Made by a program: the position numbers and the translations under genes. Shown here piece by piece: positions 22,150 to 33,345 of a DNA stretch of 64,000 nucleotides (positions within the stretch are counted from its first letter, which is position 1; each line of letters starts with the position of its first letter). The DNA lies in assembly GCA_003339415.1 (NCBI GenBank), contig PDHQ01000066.1, forward strand, positions 95,953-159,952, in the 5' to 3' direction. The notes under the pieces are model-generated. The model did not search any database, was not told the DNA's origin, and saw only the letters and a program-made list of their open reading frames with translations. This DNA is from Ophiocordyceps camponoti-saundersi (nom. inval.). Its lineage: Eukaryota; Ascomycota; Sordariomycetes; Hypocreales; Ophiocordycipitaceae.

Positions 22150-25100
22150 GGTGAACGAGGGGAGTTATATGCACACATGTACCGTACATACATAGCCGGA
22201 TAACAAGGGTGGTCTTGACATCACTCGACGGACGGACAGGGACTCTCTCTCCCCCCCTCCCTTCCAGAAGGATTCAAGCACGCGGGGCTTGTCGAGCATG
22301 GATCGGCCCTAAAAGAGAGGAGAAACCCCCTTGTCAAGCCACGTTTTGCCGACCGATTACGATTAGGCTTCTCTGGTGACCAATCAAGGTCGTTTCCGTT
22401 CCCCGCAGATTCCTATCAACGTCATGCCGGCCGGAGTTGAGGAGGCTCTCACTTTGATTTCATGAGCTGACACGTCCGGACAGACTTTACGCCGAAGTAG
22501 GGATCGAGACTGAATGTATGAGTAATGGCAGTTCAGAGCTTCATGCTTACAAAATCAACATAGACTCCGGATGAAGCCTTTTCGTTCTCGCGGAGACGTA
22601 TGTACCTACGTAAGTGCATACGTGCATGTATGTATGCTACCATTGCGGCATCAACGTGGGAGCGCAAGGAGAGAACGCTGGATTTAGGCAACCTAATGGC
22701 TTGCTTGTCATCCACGGATGTATGCATGTATGTACTAAGCCCAAGGGTCCAGGCGTCATGCACAACTACAGCATAGTATGGAAAGGTAAGCACGCAGGGT
22801 GATATATCTACCTGTCCGTTCGGCGGGGCCAGAAAGCGGCGCCAAAGCCAATGGGTAAACAGAGGCACTCCCGATGATGCCGAACAAACGTTGTTTCGTT
22901 GCACAACGGCGGGCAGCTCCCGAAGAAATGTCGAGCCGAGTTGAGTCGACGTTTAAAGTGATGTGTTTGGCCTGATAGATAGAAGCCATCTTCGTCGATG
23001 GCTGGCTTCTTTGGCCGTGCTGCTCCGGACCGGTCCCGTGTCAGGTGGCAAAAATTCTGCCCAGGCTCCGAATGTAATCTTATCATACCTAACCATGTTT
23101 CTTGCAGCCTTGGCACCTACCTCATAAGAGCAGGTGCTTATTGCACATCTGGTTGAAAGGCACGATGACGGGAGCCCCTTTCATCAAGCCCCCCTGACAA
23201 TAGTACAAGCGGGTACTGTACATACATGAGCACTATAGATATACTCATTATAGTGGTATTCGTACATGCTGATCGGGAAGGCTTCCGTAGATGCATCTGA
23301 AGCGAGTTGTTTGTCTCATGGGCGCCAGCAGGTGAAGGGGGGGTCTCGGCGAAAGGTGTGGGTGGTCGAGTTACATGGAAGTCACGTTTGCAATGGCGAC
23401 CAGGCCTTGAAGAGGTAAAGTAGATAGGTACCTTGATAGAAGGTTGGCACGTCGGAAGGTCAGTAGTAGGCAAAGTAGGTTCTTAGGTACCTGGGTAGGC
23501 AGAGTGGTAGGAGGTGTGCGTGAAGACGGAAGACGGGCCTGGCCATCATCCGCGAGGCGCGGTATCAAGGACAGCAAACAAAGAGGCGCTGGCTGGCTGA
23601 GGTTGCGGTGTGGGTGGCTCTGGCCTCGTACATACCTACCTGCCTAGAGGTATCTACACCTACATGCCTACCACCGCTGGGGTGAACTTCTGGCTTGAAA
23701 GAGTACTGGAGTAGGTCGGCAGAGTTGGATACTAGGTAGACTTGAAGCCGGATTCCGGCATGATATCTATCCCCTTGTATCAATTCGAAGTAATCGTCAT
23801 CGAACAGAACCATGGTCTGTGTCGAGTCCGGAAACACCAATCGTCGTCGTCTGGCCGGTATTCGGCCGGAGTGCGGCTACGGGCGTCTCTGGCCTGGGCG
23901 GTTGCAGGTGTGAGTGCCCGCCGTTGCGGTGCCATATGCGGGCAGGGTAGATGGCCTTGGCCATTGAGGGTGCAGATACAAACTAACTAGCTCTACTCCG
24001 TACTGGGTGGCTAACTTGTAGCACCAGTAGTGATGGTCTCTACAGGCTACAGCTCTAGTCTTCAGCTGCACGCCCAATTTAGTACTCTCTCCTACCTACT
24101 ACCCACAGGTAAATAGGCAAGTACCTAGAGAGGTTAGGCGTCATCTCTCACACACAAACCTCTCTGTCTTTTACACACACACAAACCCAACCCACCAACC
24201 CTCTCCCTCTCTCTCTCTCCCTCTCTCTCCCTCTCTTTCACTCTCTGTAAAACACAGAGGTACTCAAACATCCCATTCACATGTTTTGACGTGGTACCTT
24301 TGAAAATTGGCCAAAAAGAACGAGAAAAGGGGTACTATAGCATGCCCTAAGTAGTGCCTTCAGTACCTATTACCTCCCCTCTCCCGTGCCTGCTGTGACT
24401 TGCATCCATCCCCACAGGACGAGATCAGGAGCCTGTGAACACAATGGAAGGTGCACTACACATATCCTTTGCTTTACCCTGCACCTGCCTCAGACCTGTG
24501 AAAATCAGTACCTTCCTCCTCTCCCCCCCCCTACCGCGGCTGACCTAACTCACCTTCCAGGCTACCACCTCTCACCTACCACCTCTGCCTGAACCTCTCA
24601 CAACGCCGTGGATCCTCCTCTTAGTCGTGGGAGATTCCTCTCCTTCTTCTTCACTCCATCCTTTGCCCCCTTCAGCAGTCTTCACGCCAACTCAAGGTTA
24701 TTTCCGCCGCCAGCCCTCTATCCATCCCTATTTGACCCAGGCGGAACCTTCCAGTCGTTGCCCACTACAGCACGGGCCGTCATACCTAGGTAGTCATCAG
24801 TGGCTGTCCTGTTTACGCTGAGCTCGATATCAACGGCTTATTCTGCGAGCATTCGACTTAGACAGCGGGCGAAATCAATCTCTGCTTCGTTGTGGGCGAC
24901 GGGACCGGACAGAGATTGCGACAGCGCTCAAGTCCGAGAGAGTGTGCGTGAGTGAGTCTGACCTGTGAATAGCACGACCAGAGGGGGAGGGAGGGGTGAA
25001 CCACGAACAAAACAGTGAAATAAGGCATCGGACAAGGACCGCGCGGCGACTGGGGCACAGTGACCCTCCCCCCCTTTCCCCCTTCATCCCCCAATCCGTC

Positions 25101-25464
25101 ACCAAAGCCAACTTCTCTGACGGGCATACCGCCGGCTACCTAGAGCGTGGCCACCCTTGGAGTTACACAGGACATGTTTCACTCCCTCCTAACATTCCCA
25201 TCGCTCTTTATCTCTTCCTCGTCGCCGTTCTTCTGCTGCCGCTCACCGGAGACGCCCCGTCCGACTTCAACTGCGCTCAGCCTTTCACCCGATACTGGAA
25301 CCTGCGATCCAGTATCTGCAAGTTTTTGGATCAACCACAACATGTAAAACATCTCGACCTCGACGCTAATCCCCCCAGTAAGGAGCTTCGTCGAGCATCG
25401 CCCATCTGCCGCCTCCCCCCCCCCCCCCCCCCCTTTTCCCTCAATTCTTGCTGGAGAAAGAACC

Positions 25465-28364
25465 ATGGCGGCCAACGTGAGCCGGCTCGAGCACATGGCT
25501 GTCGCCATTCGTGAGAATGATAGGGATGATCCCAAAGGCAAAAAGCCGGCTGTGAAGAAGAGAACCAAGACGGGATGCCTGAGTAAGTGACGAAGCTTCG
25601 CCGGCTTCTTCCACTAACATCATCACCACAGCCTGTCGCAAACGCCGCATCAAGTGCGACGAAAACAAGCCGAGGTGCAAGAACTGCGTCAAGTCAAAGC
25701 GTGAATGCGAAGGCTATAATCAGAGAGTGGTTTTCAAAGACCCCATAGGCGCCCAGCAGGGCCACTACACTACCAACCTCTACGCGCCCCCCTTGCCCTA
25801 TCTCGGCGATCCCTTGGGAGCTCACCATACGAAGCCGCAGGCGCAAATGCCACTGCAAGCCATTGCGCCGAAGCCCTCTCCCTACAGTTTCGGCCAGCAG
25901 CAGCAGATGATGACGCCCCATCAGCATCATCCAAACCTCGACGTCTTCAACCAGGCCCACCTCTCGGCCGCGTTACAGCCCCCGATGCCGAATCCGCTAC
26001 TCGCTCCGAGCTTCGCCTCCAGCCATGAGCAGAGCGTCTTCGATATTGGCCAGCAGTACACTCACGTTCCCCGCCATCAACACTTCCTGGATATCGACCA
26101 AGAACCGATCGACGCAGATCGTTCTCTCAACGTCGGCGACTCTTCCTCTGCTTTTCCCGCCAACAGATTCCATAACCTTGCAGACAATGACTACGATGCC
26201 ACCTTCTCAGAAGACGAGGCGTACTTGGAAGAGTCCGACGACGACCAACCCGACCCTCGTGGACTCTTGGCTCCAGGCATCGGCCATATGCCTTGGCCGT
26301 GCCCAGTGACCGATGGGTCGCAGGTAAGGACCTTCTCGGCCTTTGCTAGGGAACAGACCCTATCCGAGTATATGAACTATGCGCCAAACTCGGAGCTGCG
26401 TAACCAAGCTATGCAAATCATCTTCATGCACTTCATCAGCGTCACCGGCCCTTCCATGTCTCTCTATGAGCGAGATCCGCCTCCCAACGCCGAGCCGGGG
26501 CCCTTTGAGCACAACGCTGATGTGGGAAATAACTTGTTCAGCTGTAAGTCTCTCTCGCCACCCTTAATTCGCCGGCTGCTAACGCCACAGACACGTTTCC
26601 TGTCCTTTCGCTGAACCATCCGGGGCTGCTTCACGCCATCATGGCTATCGCGAGCCTACAGATCGCCAAAATACAGGGTACCCCGGCGACGGCAGCCTTG
26701 AAACACTACCATCTGTCGATCCGAAGGATAGCTAAGAACGTTAGATCGCCCCTGCGAAGGTCGAAGCTGTCGACTCTGGCCGCCACGCTACTGCTCGCCT
26801 ACTTCGAAGTCTGGTCTTCGGACCACACCAAATGGTGCAGCCACCTCTTCGGGGCCCGGCTCCTGTTCCGTGAAATTCCTCTCAGGGACATGTCGCGCAT
26901 TTGTCTCCCTGCCAAGCGACTCCGTTACTCGACCAGCTTCGGTACTGGCGAAGCACCGATCGACTTGGATTACCAGCTGTTGAGCGCCATAACGGGCACG
27001 CGAGTATCTGCCGAGGATTACGGTCTTCAAGATGGCCAGCCAGTTGACCAGCGATGTCTTTATGTGACGGACAAGGATATCGAGCAGTACGACATCCTTC
27101 GCGACCTGTTCTGGTGGTACGGGAAGATGGACGTATACCAAAGCGTGTTGGGAGGGACCAAACTATTGTACGCCCAGGAGCTCGACCACGTCGTAACCAC
27201 TGGCGAGGCTAACAAGACCCAGCATGGAATATGAAGCGTGGACGCAATGCCCTCCGAGGGGGGGCTTTTCGGACATTCACGCCATGTATGCTGAAGCTCG
27301 CTTGGTGCGTATGCCACGGAGCTGACTCGGACATAGCTACGGCACATACGATCATCTGATGCTGCTGCTTGGCCGCCTCGCGAACTTTACGGCGAAAGAT
27401 CTAGCGCGCAAACGCAAGGCGAGCACCAGCGGCGGCTCGCCGCCTCAGTTTCCGGGGATCGTCCCTACTCACGGCAAGTTTCGCGTTCCCATGGGCTTCA
27501 GCCCCGAGATGGGTCACTCGCCACGAACGGACACGAATGACGATGCCGAAGCCCACCAGAGTCTCGAAATAGCTGAGCATGAGTGGGAAAGCATCCGACA
27601 AGGGTTCGAGGCTCTGGAGAATCATCTGGGCCCCCAGTTCCAGCACCTTAACAGCGAGTACACGGATCGAAAAGAGTCGCCTTTCGGGTCCGCCTTGCAG
27701 TACCGCACTTATTCGGTTGCCGGAATCTGGATGAACTATTACATGGGGCTGATTCACCTCTACCGTTGCCGTCCGAATATGCCGCCCGCAGCCATGCAGG
27801 CTGCCCAGGTAGCAGCTCCCTCGACGGCGGGCTACGCCATCCAGATTGGACGCATCGCCGCGGGGCTAGCCGACGATTGCTCGCGAGCGGTCGATCTCAG
27901 CACGACGTTGGCGGCGGCTTTTATCGAGAGTTGCTTCTGCCTTTTCGTGGCAGCCGTGCAGGTAAGCAGAGCCCGTCCCTATCGGAGCTCCCGCAACTCA
28001 CAAGCGCCGTCTCGAAAAGCTCCAGAACAACGACCAACGGTGCTGGGTCGTGCAGCGAATGCACGACATTTCACGGCTCACCGGATGGCAGTCTGCCAAG
28101 AAGATTGCCAACGGGTGCGAGTCGGCCTGGCTCAAGGCCTACCAGCTCGGACACGGGCCCGAGTACAAGCGGTCCGAGAACGTGGACGACACGCCGATTT
28201 CGGTGTGGATGCTGCCTAGGCGGCTCGACCGGAGGATCTCGGAGCTGGACGAGAGGGAGGAGACACGGCTCGTGCTGGTCAAGTCTGAGCAGACGAACCT
28301 GGCCTTTGGGCTGCTAGGGGTGGAGGGCGACTTGGATCGCATCGAACTCGCCGATGATTGCTGA
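25465..28364 (+). CDS. Zn2Cys6 transcription factor (fungal-specific)
   Basis: This is a nuclear DNA-binding regulator; the target genes cannot be inferred. Six exons (25465-25582, 25632-26543, 26591-27167, 27223-27285, 27337-27961, 28020-28364) give 879 residues. The zinc cluster is complete: C38, C41, C48, C55, C58 and C65 in CX2CX6CX6CX2CX6C spacing, with basic residues KRTKTG before it and RKRRIK inside. The codon for the residue just before the second cysteine spans intron 1. Residues 70-190 are Gln/His/Pro-rich, and an acidic patch (EDEAYLEESDDDQPD) near 240-255 could act in activation. From about 330 on, a helical region resembles the fungal-specific transcription factor middle domain (LLHAIMAIASLQIA, TLAATLLLAYFEVWS, WWYGKMDVYQSVLGG). 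Exon 4 is only 63 nt. The neighbour pup2 converges on it. Class assignment is firm; subfamily is not resolved. Confidence 0.9.
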
Positions 28365-28576
28365 GGGAAGGCATGGACCGGGGTGAGGTGGTTTTGTAAT
28401 TGGGGTAATGTAGAGAGGATTCAGCCTAGCATGTATGTATGTATAAGGCGATGATCAATGTCGACGGCATAGCGCGAGTCTTGATTCACTCGAAATGAGA
28501 CTCTCAAGACGACGTCAAGAGAGACGACTGTGGCAAAGCAAAAATGTGACTCCCGATTCTTCAAAGGCTACAGTCC

Positions 28577-29451
28577 TCAGTTGGCCGGGAGCCGCTCGAC
28601 TACGGCAGCCATGTCCTCATCAGTATATAATCTAAAGCCCCTTTCGCGGGTGACGCTGGCCAGCTGGACGTTTTTGGCGTCGAGCTTCTCCTCCATAACC
28701 TGCTTCAGCGTCTTGAGGACCAGCGTCTCGGCATCGGTGATGCTGAGTGACTACAGAGAGGAGGGAGAAGACGGGTCAGTAAGAGGCAACGGGGAGTTGC
28801 GAGATCTGGTGACCTTTCTCACCTTGTGGAACTCTTGCTGCAACTCTGCCTGAGCGCCTTCGGAGCCGGAGCCGATGGCCTTTGCATCGTAGCGATAAAA
28901 GGTGCCGCTAGGTTCAGCGTGAAATAGCTGAGGGCCCTTCTCGTCGAAGCCAGCGATGAGAAGGGCGACGCCAAAAGGCCTGCTCATTATGGTCTCCTCG
29001 CCGTCGGCGCCCTCTCCGAAGCGAAGGGCCAGGTCGCAGATGGCCTGGGTACAGCTCTCGACGGCGAGGGGTTCGTTGTAATTGAAGGCGTGACTCTGAC
29101 ACTCGACGCGGGCGTGCTCGACCATGGAGCGGGCGTCGGCCTGAAGGCCGGACATGGCGCAGCCGATGTGTCGGTCGATCTCGACGATCTTCTCGACCGA
29201 CGACGTCTCGAGCAGGGTCGAGGTGACGCGCTTTTCGACGCCGAGGACGACGCCGAAGTTTGTGGCTACGCCTATGGCGGTTGAGCCGAGCTTGATGGCT
29301 TCGAGGGAGTATTCGACTTGGAAGAGGCGACCTTCTGGGGAGAAGGTGTTGATGCCTCGGTCTTTTAGGGGATGTGTGTATTAGCGTGGAGAAGCAAAGC
29401 GATATTGTTTGGGCGTCGAGGGATACCGTATTCAGATCTTGCCATAAACAT
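28577..29451 (-). CDS. pup2: 20S proteasome subunit alpha type 5
   Basis: The product is a structural alpha-ring subunit of the 20S proteasome core. Three exons (29451-29427, 29361-28823, 28750-28577) give 245 residues, close to the usual alpha5 length. The N-terminus carries the proteasome alpha signature: [20 protein letters not shown], then [37 protein letters not shown] and the alpha5 segment [20 protein letters not shown] follow. Exon 1 is a 25-nt mini-exon beginning MFMARSEY, and the next exon restores the D of EYDRG. The ATG at 29451 gives two extra residues over the second in-frame ATG at 29445; either could be used. It is divergent from spc97 across 357 bp. Confidence 0.96.
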
Positions 29452-29808
29452 GGTGACGGTGTTTGAGGGGGGTGACAGGCGGTGCAGCTCTGGCACCGGG
29501 AAGTAGATGATCAGGAAAGGGGGGGGGGGAGGAACAGGTGAGGTAAGGAAGAGATGAAGCTCGCGATGGTTGAATTGAAGCTCCAAGTCTGATAGAGGAA
29601 GCTATAGGTTAACCTGGATGTTCCAGGCAAGCAGCTAGACTACGTAAGCAGCCGGAAGCGCGTTGATCCGGACCCAACCGTTGACCCCGTTTGTCAACCC
29701 AACGAAGGCGAAGCGCGGAAAAAAAAAAAAGAAACGACGCGATTTGGCATCACGATAATACGCGTCTCAGCTGCCCAATGTAGCCCGACAGCGACGCAGG
29801 ATAGAAAC
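29452..29808. promoter_or_regulatory. Compact divergent promoter pup2/spc97
   Basis: Only 357 bp separate the start codons of a proteasome gene and a gamma-tubulin complex gene. Visible elements are an inverted repeat GTTGAC-N7-GTCAAC (29680-29698), an A-rich tract near 29719-29731, and ACGCGT at 29760-29765, about 44 bp before the spc97 ATG, which matches the core of the yeast MluI cell-cycle box. Functional assignment of these sites is inference. Confidence 0.5.
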
Positions 29809-32728
29809 ATGTCATCCGGTGGAACAAGGGCACCGAGTCGCGATGACGAGCGGTTCAGGACCAATGGAAAATTCAGGACGGATGGCAGGTCTGCCTCGGC
29901 TTCGGTGCACGAAAGACGTCACGGAAGCTACTCGACCGACGAAAGGCGGCACGAGGAGCGTCGTATCACAGAGCGGACGTATGAGACTCATGTCGAAAGG
30001 CTGCGCACTACGAGCCCGGAAAAGGTGCCTAAGCGGGATAAGAAGGCAGCGGTGCGTCGGCAGAGATCGCCAGAGCAGCAGCAGCAGCAGCAGCAGTCCC
30101 AGCATCACCACCATGACCCGGACCCCCCTTCGCCTTGGAAGGCCGAGGTGACGCTTCTACCGCGAACTTCGGCCCCGTTGGCATCGAGGGTATCGACGAC
30201 GCCGCTGGCTTCGACTATCCCGCAGGCGTCTCAACCGAGACCGCTGGGCGACATGTCTCTCGAGGTGCAGGAGGCGGCCATGGTCGAGGACTTGCTGTTC
30301 ATCTTCATGGGGTATGAGGGGCAACACGTTCGTTACGCCAAGGGCTACAATCCGACCGACGAGCGCGATCGACTTTCAGGCCCGACATTTAGGATCCTAC
30401 CGGGGCTGGACCCGAGTCTACACGACCTGACGCTGTCGATGCTGCCCATGGCCACGCACTACTCGGCCCTCGTCGCATTCTGCGATGTGCAGAGCCGGTC
30501 CGACTTTGGGGCTGTCAACCATGCGCTCTGCGCCTCGGTTCGGCGCTTTCTGCATGACTATCTCGTCTTGATGGCTCAGCTGGAGACGCAGTTTCTCACC
30601 AGCGATAGCTTCACCATCCACGTGCTCAACCTGCACACAGTCTCGACGAGGCAGATGATGCTGCAGCTGTATTCTCTTGCTCGCGAACTGCTGAAGAAGA
30701 ACGGCCTACTCGACGACGACGAAACCGACGTCGATGACGATGGCGACGACGACAGTGATGACTACGACAAGGTCATCGAGAGGTTAACGCCCGGCGGCGA
30801 TCTCATGTCCAGCAAGGTGGCCGGCAAGGGCATCTGCAAGGGAGGCGCCGTGCTCGGCATCCTCACTCGGCGGCTGGAGACGCTGTCGGGCGACGCCGCG
30901 GCGAGGGCTCTGCTGACGTCGCTGCTGCGAGACGCCAGCCGTCCCTACATGGTCATGCTCAACGAGTGGCTACACCACGGGGCCATCAACGATCCGCACT
31001 CTGAGTTCCTGATAAAGGAGCAGAAGAGCATCCGGCGAGAGCGGCTCGAGCAGGACTACACGGACGAGTACTGGGAGCGCCGCTACACCATCCGCGATCA
31101 GCACGGACCGCCGCAGCTCGACGGCGTCAAGGACAAGGTGCTCCTGGCCGGCAAGTACCTCAACGTGGTGCGCGAGTGCGGCGGCGTCGATGCGAGCAAG
31201 GAGGTGGCCGACGTCCCGACCTCACTCGACCACGACGGCTTCCTCGACAACGTCAACAACGCCTACGCCCACGCCAACGCCTCTCTGATGCAGCTTCTCA
31301 TCACCACCCACGCGTTGCCGGCCCGGCTGCGGTCGATGAAGCATTACTTCTTCCTCGACCCGTCCGACTACTTCTCCTACTTTCTCGAGCTGGGCGCGTC
31401 CGAGTTGCGCAAGCCGGTCAAGAGCGTAAATACGGCCAAGCTTCAATCGCTGCTGGACCTGGTGCTTCGGCAGCCGGGCAGCGTAGTCGTCCTCGATCCT
31501 TTCAAGGAGGACGTGAGGGTGGAGATGAAGGAGATGACGCTAATCAAGTCTCTTCAGCGCGTCGTCAACATCACCGGCATCGAGCAGGGCGAGTCACTGC
31601 AGCCGCTATCTTTGATAGAGGAACAGCAGCAGCAGCAGCAGCATCAGCACCAGCAACCTCTCGACAAGAACGCCACGGGCTTCACCTCTCTCCAACTCGA
31701 CTATTCGGTTCCCTTCCCCGTCTCGCTCGTCATCAGTCGCAAGACGGTATGGCGATATCAGGCCCTTTTTCGTTACCTCCTCTCTCTCCGCTACCTGGAG
31801 TCGCAGCTCTCGACGACGTGGCAGACGCAGACGCGAGCCGTCAGCTGGGCCCATCGCGGCAGCAACCTCGGTCTGGAGATGTGGAAGCGTCGTGCCTGGA
31901 CGTTGCGCGCTCGCATGCTCGTCTTTGTTCAGCAGTTGCTTTACTACTGTACTGCTGAGGTTCTCGAGCCGAACTGGAATAGGTTCATGGCTCGGTTGCA
32001 GCCTGGGATGGGTGGTGTCGATGGTGGTGGTGGTGGTGGTGGTGATGACGCGTCTGATAAGAAGCCGACGAGAACTGTCGATGAGCTTATGCAGGATCAT
32101 GTCGACTTTCTCGACACTTGTCTGAAGGAATGCATGCTCACCAACAGCAAGCTGCTGAGGGTAAGTGAGAAGAAGAAAGAATCATATCCCCCCCATTCCC
32201 CCCTTTCCCTACCCCTGAGCCCCCTTACTCTCAACCCCCCTGAATATTACCAAAGTCCGAAGCTAACATACTCTCTTTCTCTCCCCTCCCCTCAAGATCC
32301 ATTCAAAGCTCATGCAAACCTGCACCGTCTTCGCCGCCTACACAAACTGGCTAACCCGCGAGCTCGACAAGGCCGAACCAGACCTAAGCGGAAGCCAGAA
32401 GCCAACGACGATGACAAACGACCAATGGCGTCGTTTCCGCTCCACCCGCTCCGCTTCCTCCTCCTCCTCTGCACCCGCAGACGCTTCTTCGTCGGCGGAC
32501 GCGGCCGTCGACGCCGAAGCTCGTGTCAGAGACCTCTCGGATATCATCCGCAAGTGGGAGGCGAATTTTAGCAGACATCTCCAGATCCTCCTCGACGCCC
32601 TCAACCACTACGCTGCTACCGAGACCGTCGTCCTGTTGAGCCTTTGCGCCAGGTTGAGCGCTGCCAATCATGGGACTGAGTATGCCGGTCCGAAAGCTGA
32701 CGATGACGTCGGTGCTGCCTCTGCTTGA
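29809..32728 (+). CDS. spc97: Gamma-tubulin complex component 2 (GCP2/Spc97/Alp4)
   Basis: The product is a core subunit of the gamma-tubulin small complex that nucleates microtubules at the spindle pole body. Two exons (29809-32160 and 32297-32728, phase 0) give 927 residues. Residues 1-155 are Arg/Glu/Ser-rich and disordered with a Gln tract and a His run. The first Spc97/Spc98 region follows: EAAMVEDLLFIFMGYEGQHV, then FRILPGLDPSLHDLTLSMLP, LVLMAQLETQFL and GGAVLGILTRRLETLSGD. The hallmark RPYMVMLNEWLHHGAINDPH and FLIKEQ occur mid-protein. The C-terminal domain contains MKHYFFLDPSDYFSYFLELG, LQLDYSVPFPVSLVISRKT and DHVDFLDTCLKECMLTNSKL, with the intron immediately after. The sequence order matches GCP2 rather than GCP3. 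Low-complexity Asp-, Gln- and Gly-rich insertions lie between helices. The ATG at 29809 is the first in frame after the divergent promoter. Confidence 0.94.
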
Positions 32729-33345
32729 TGCGCTCCTCCTTTCCCCCCCTTTATCTCCGTCACTGTCAACATCACCGTCATCATATCCAGCTGTACTATT
32801 CTCACCCCTTCACTGTATATCCCACCCCCTTTTGTTTTTTGTTTTTCCTTCACTTTGGAACCTGGAAAGCGGGCCATTGGTTCTTCTTCTTCTTCTTCAT
32901 CTTCATTTCCTCCTTTTTCTTTCCTTCTCTCCCCCCCTTCCTCTAGGTAGGAAGGTTTCGTGAAGGAAATCGTGATACCATGACGGGAATACATAGCCGT
33001 AGACCATCAGACGAAAGAAACGAACGAGTTACGACGAGAGCCAGTCATTCAGTGTCTTAGTTGAACCTCATGTCTTCAAACCAACGCTGCTGGTTTTGAA
33101 TATGCAGAAACGGGAAAGGTTAAAAGATCAAGTAAAACCGAGATGCCTCAAAATCAGCGGTAAGAAGAGTTGGCTGGCCCGTTGTTTCCAGCTTCATCTT
33201 CTACCTTCATCGCCCGCCATAAATCCGTGATACATAGTCCCCAAAACGCCCCGTCAAGTCAAATGGAGCATCCCCCTTTACCCCTTTTCGCAAATCCAGT
33301 GAGATAAGAAAGAAAAAAAAGGAGGGGGGGAAAGAATCAAAGCCT
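32729..33345. other. Convergent 3' region between spc97 and the SNF2 gene
   Basis: These 617 bp hold the 3' ends of two converging genes. They show CT-rich and TTCTTCTTC runs (32880-32945) and no supported coding potential. A short Ser/Pro frame on the plus strand is compositional. Confidence 0.7.

Larger units (their letters stand above)
20528..25464. other. Long gene-free interval upstream of a Zn2Cys6 regulator
   Basis: No gene is supported in these 4.9 kb. They contain a (GTC)n run at about 21041-21073, an 11-bp minisatellite at 21147-21192, interstitial telomeric hexamers at 22041-22053 and 22136-22149, scattered (GGTA)/(TACA) tracts at 22.6-24.1 kb, and CT-rich runs at about 24196-24247. 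The 3' portion is probably the promoter and long leader of the transcription factor at 25465. A short ATG frame at 20968 (MTSAATDKSVYYSE) opens in normal-looking codons but runs straight into the GTC repeat and resembles no family I know. Confidence 0.6.

Noticed and set aside
32668..32994. Antisense frame over the 3' end of spc97
   Set aside because: It is Glu/Gly/Lys-rich, mirrors CT-rich 3' UTR sequence, and has no motif.
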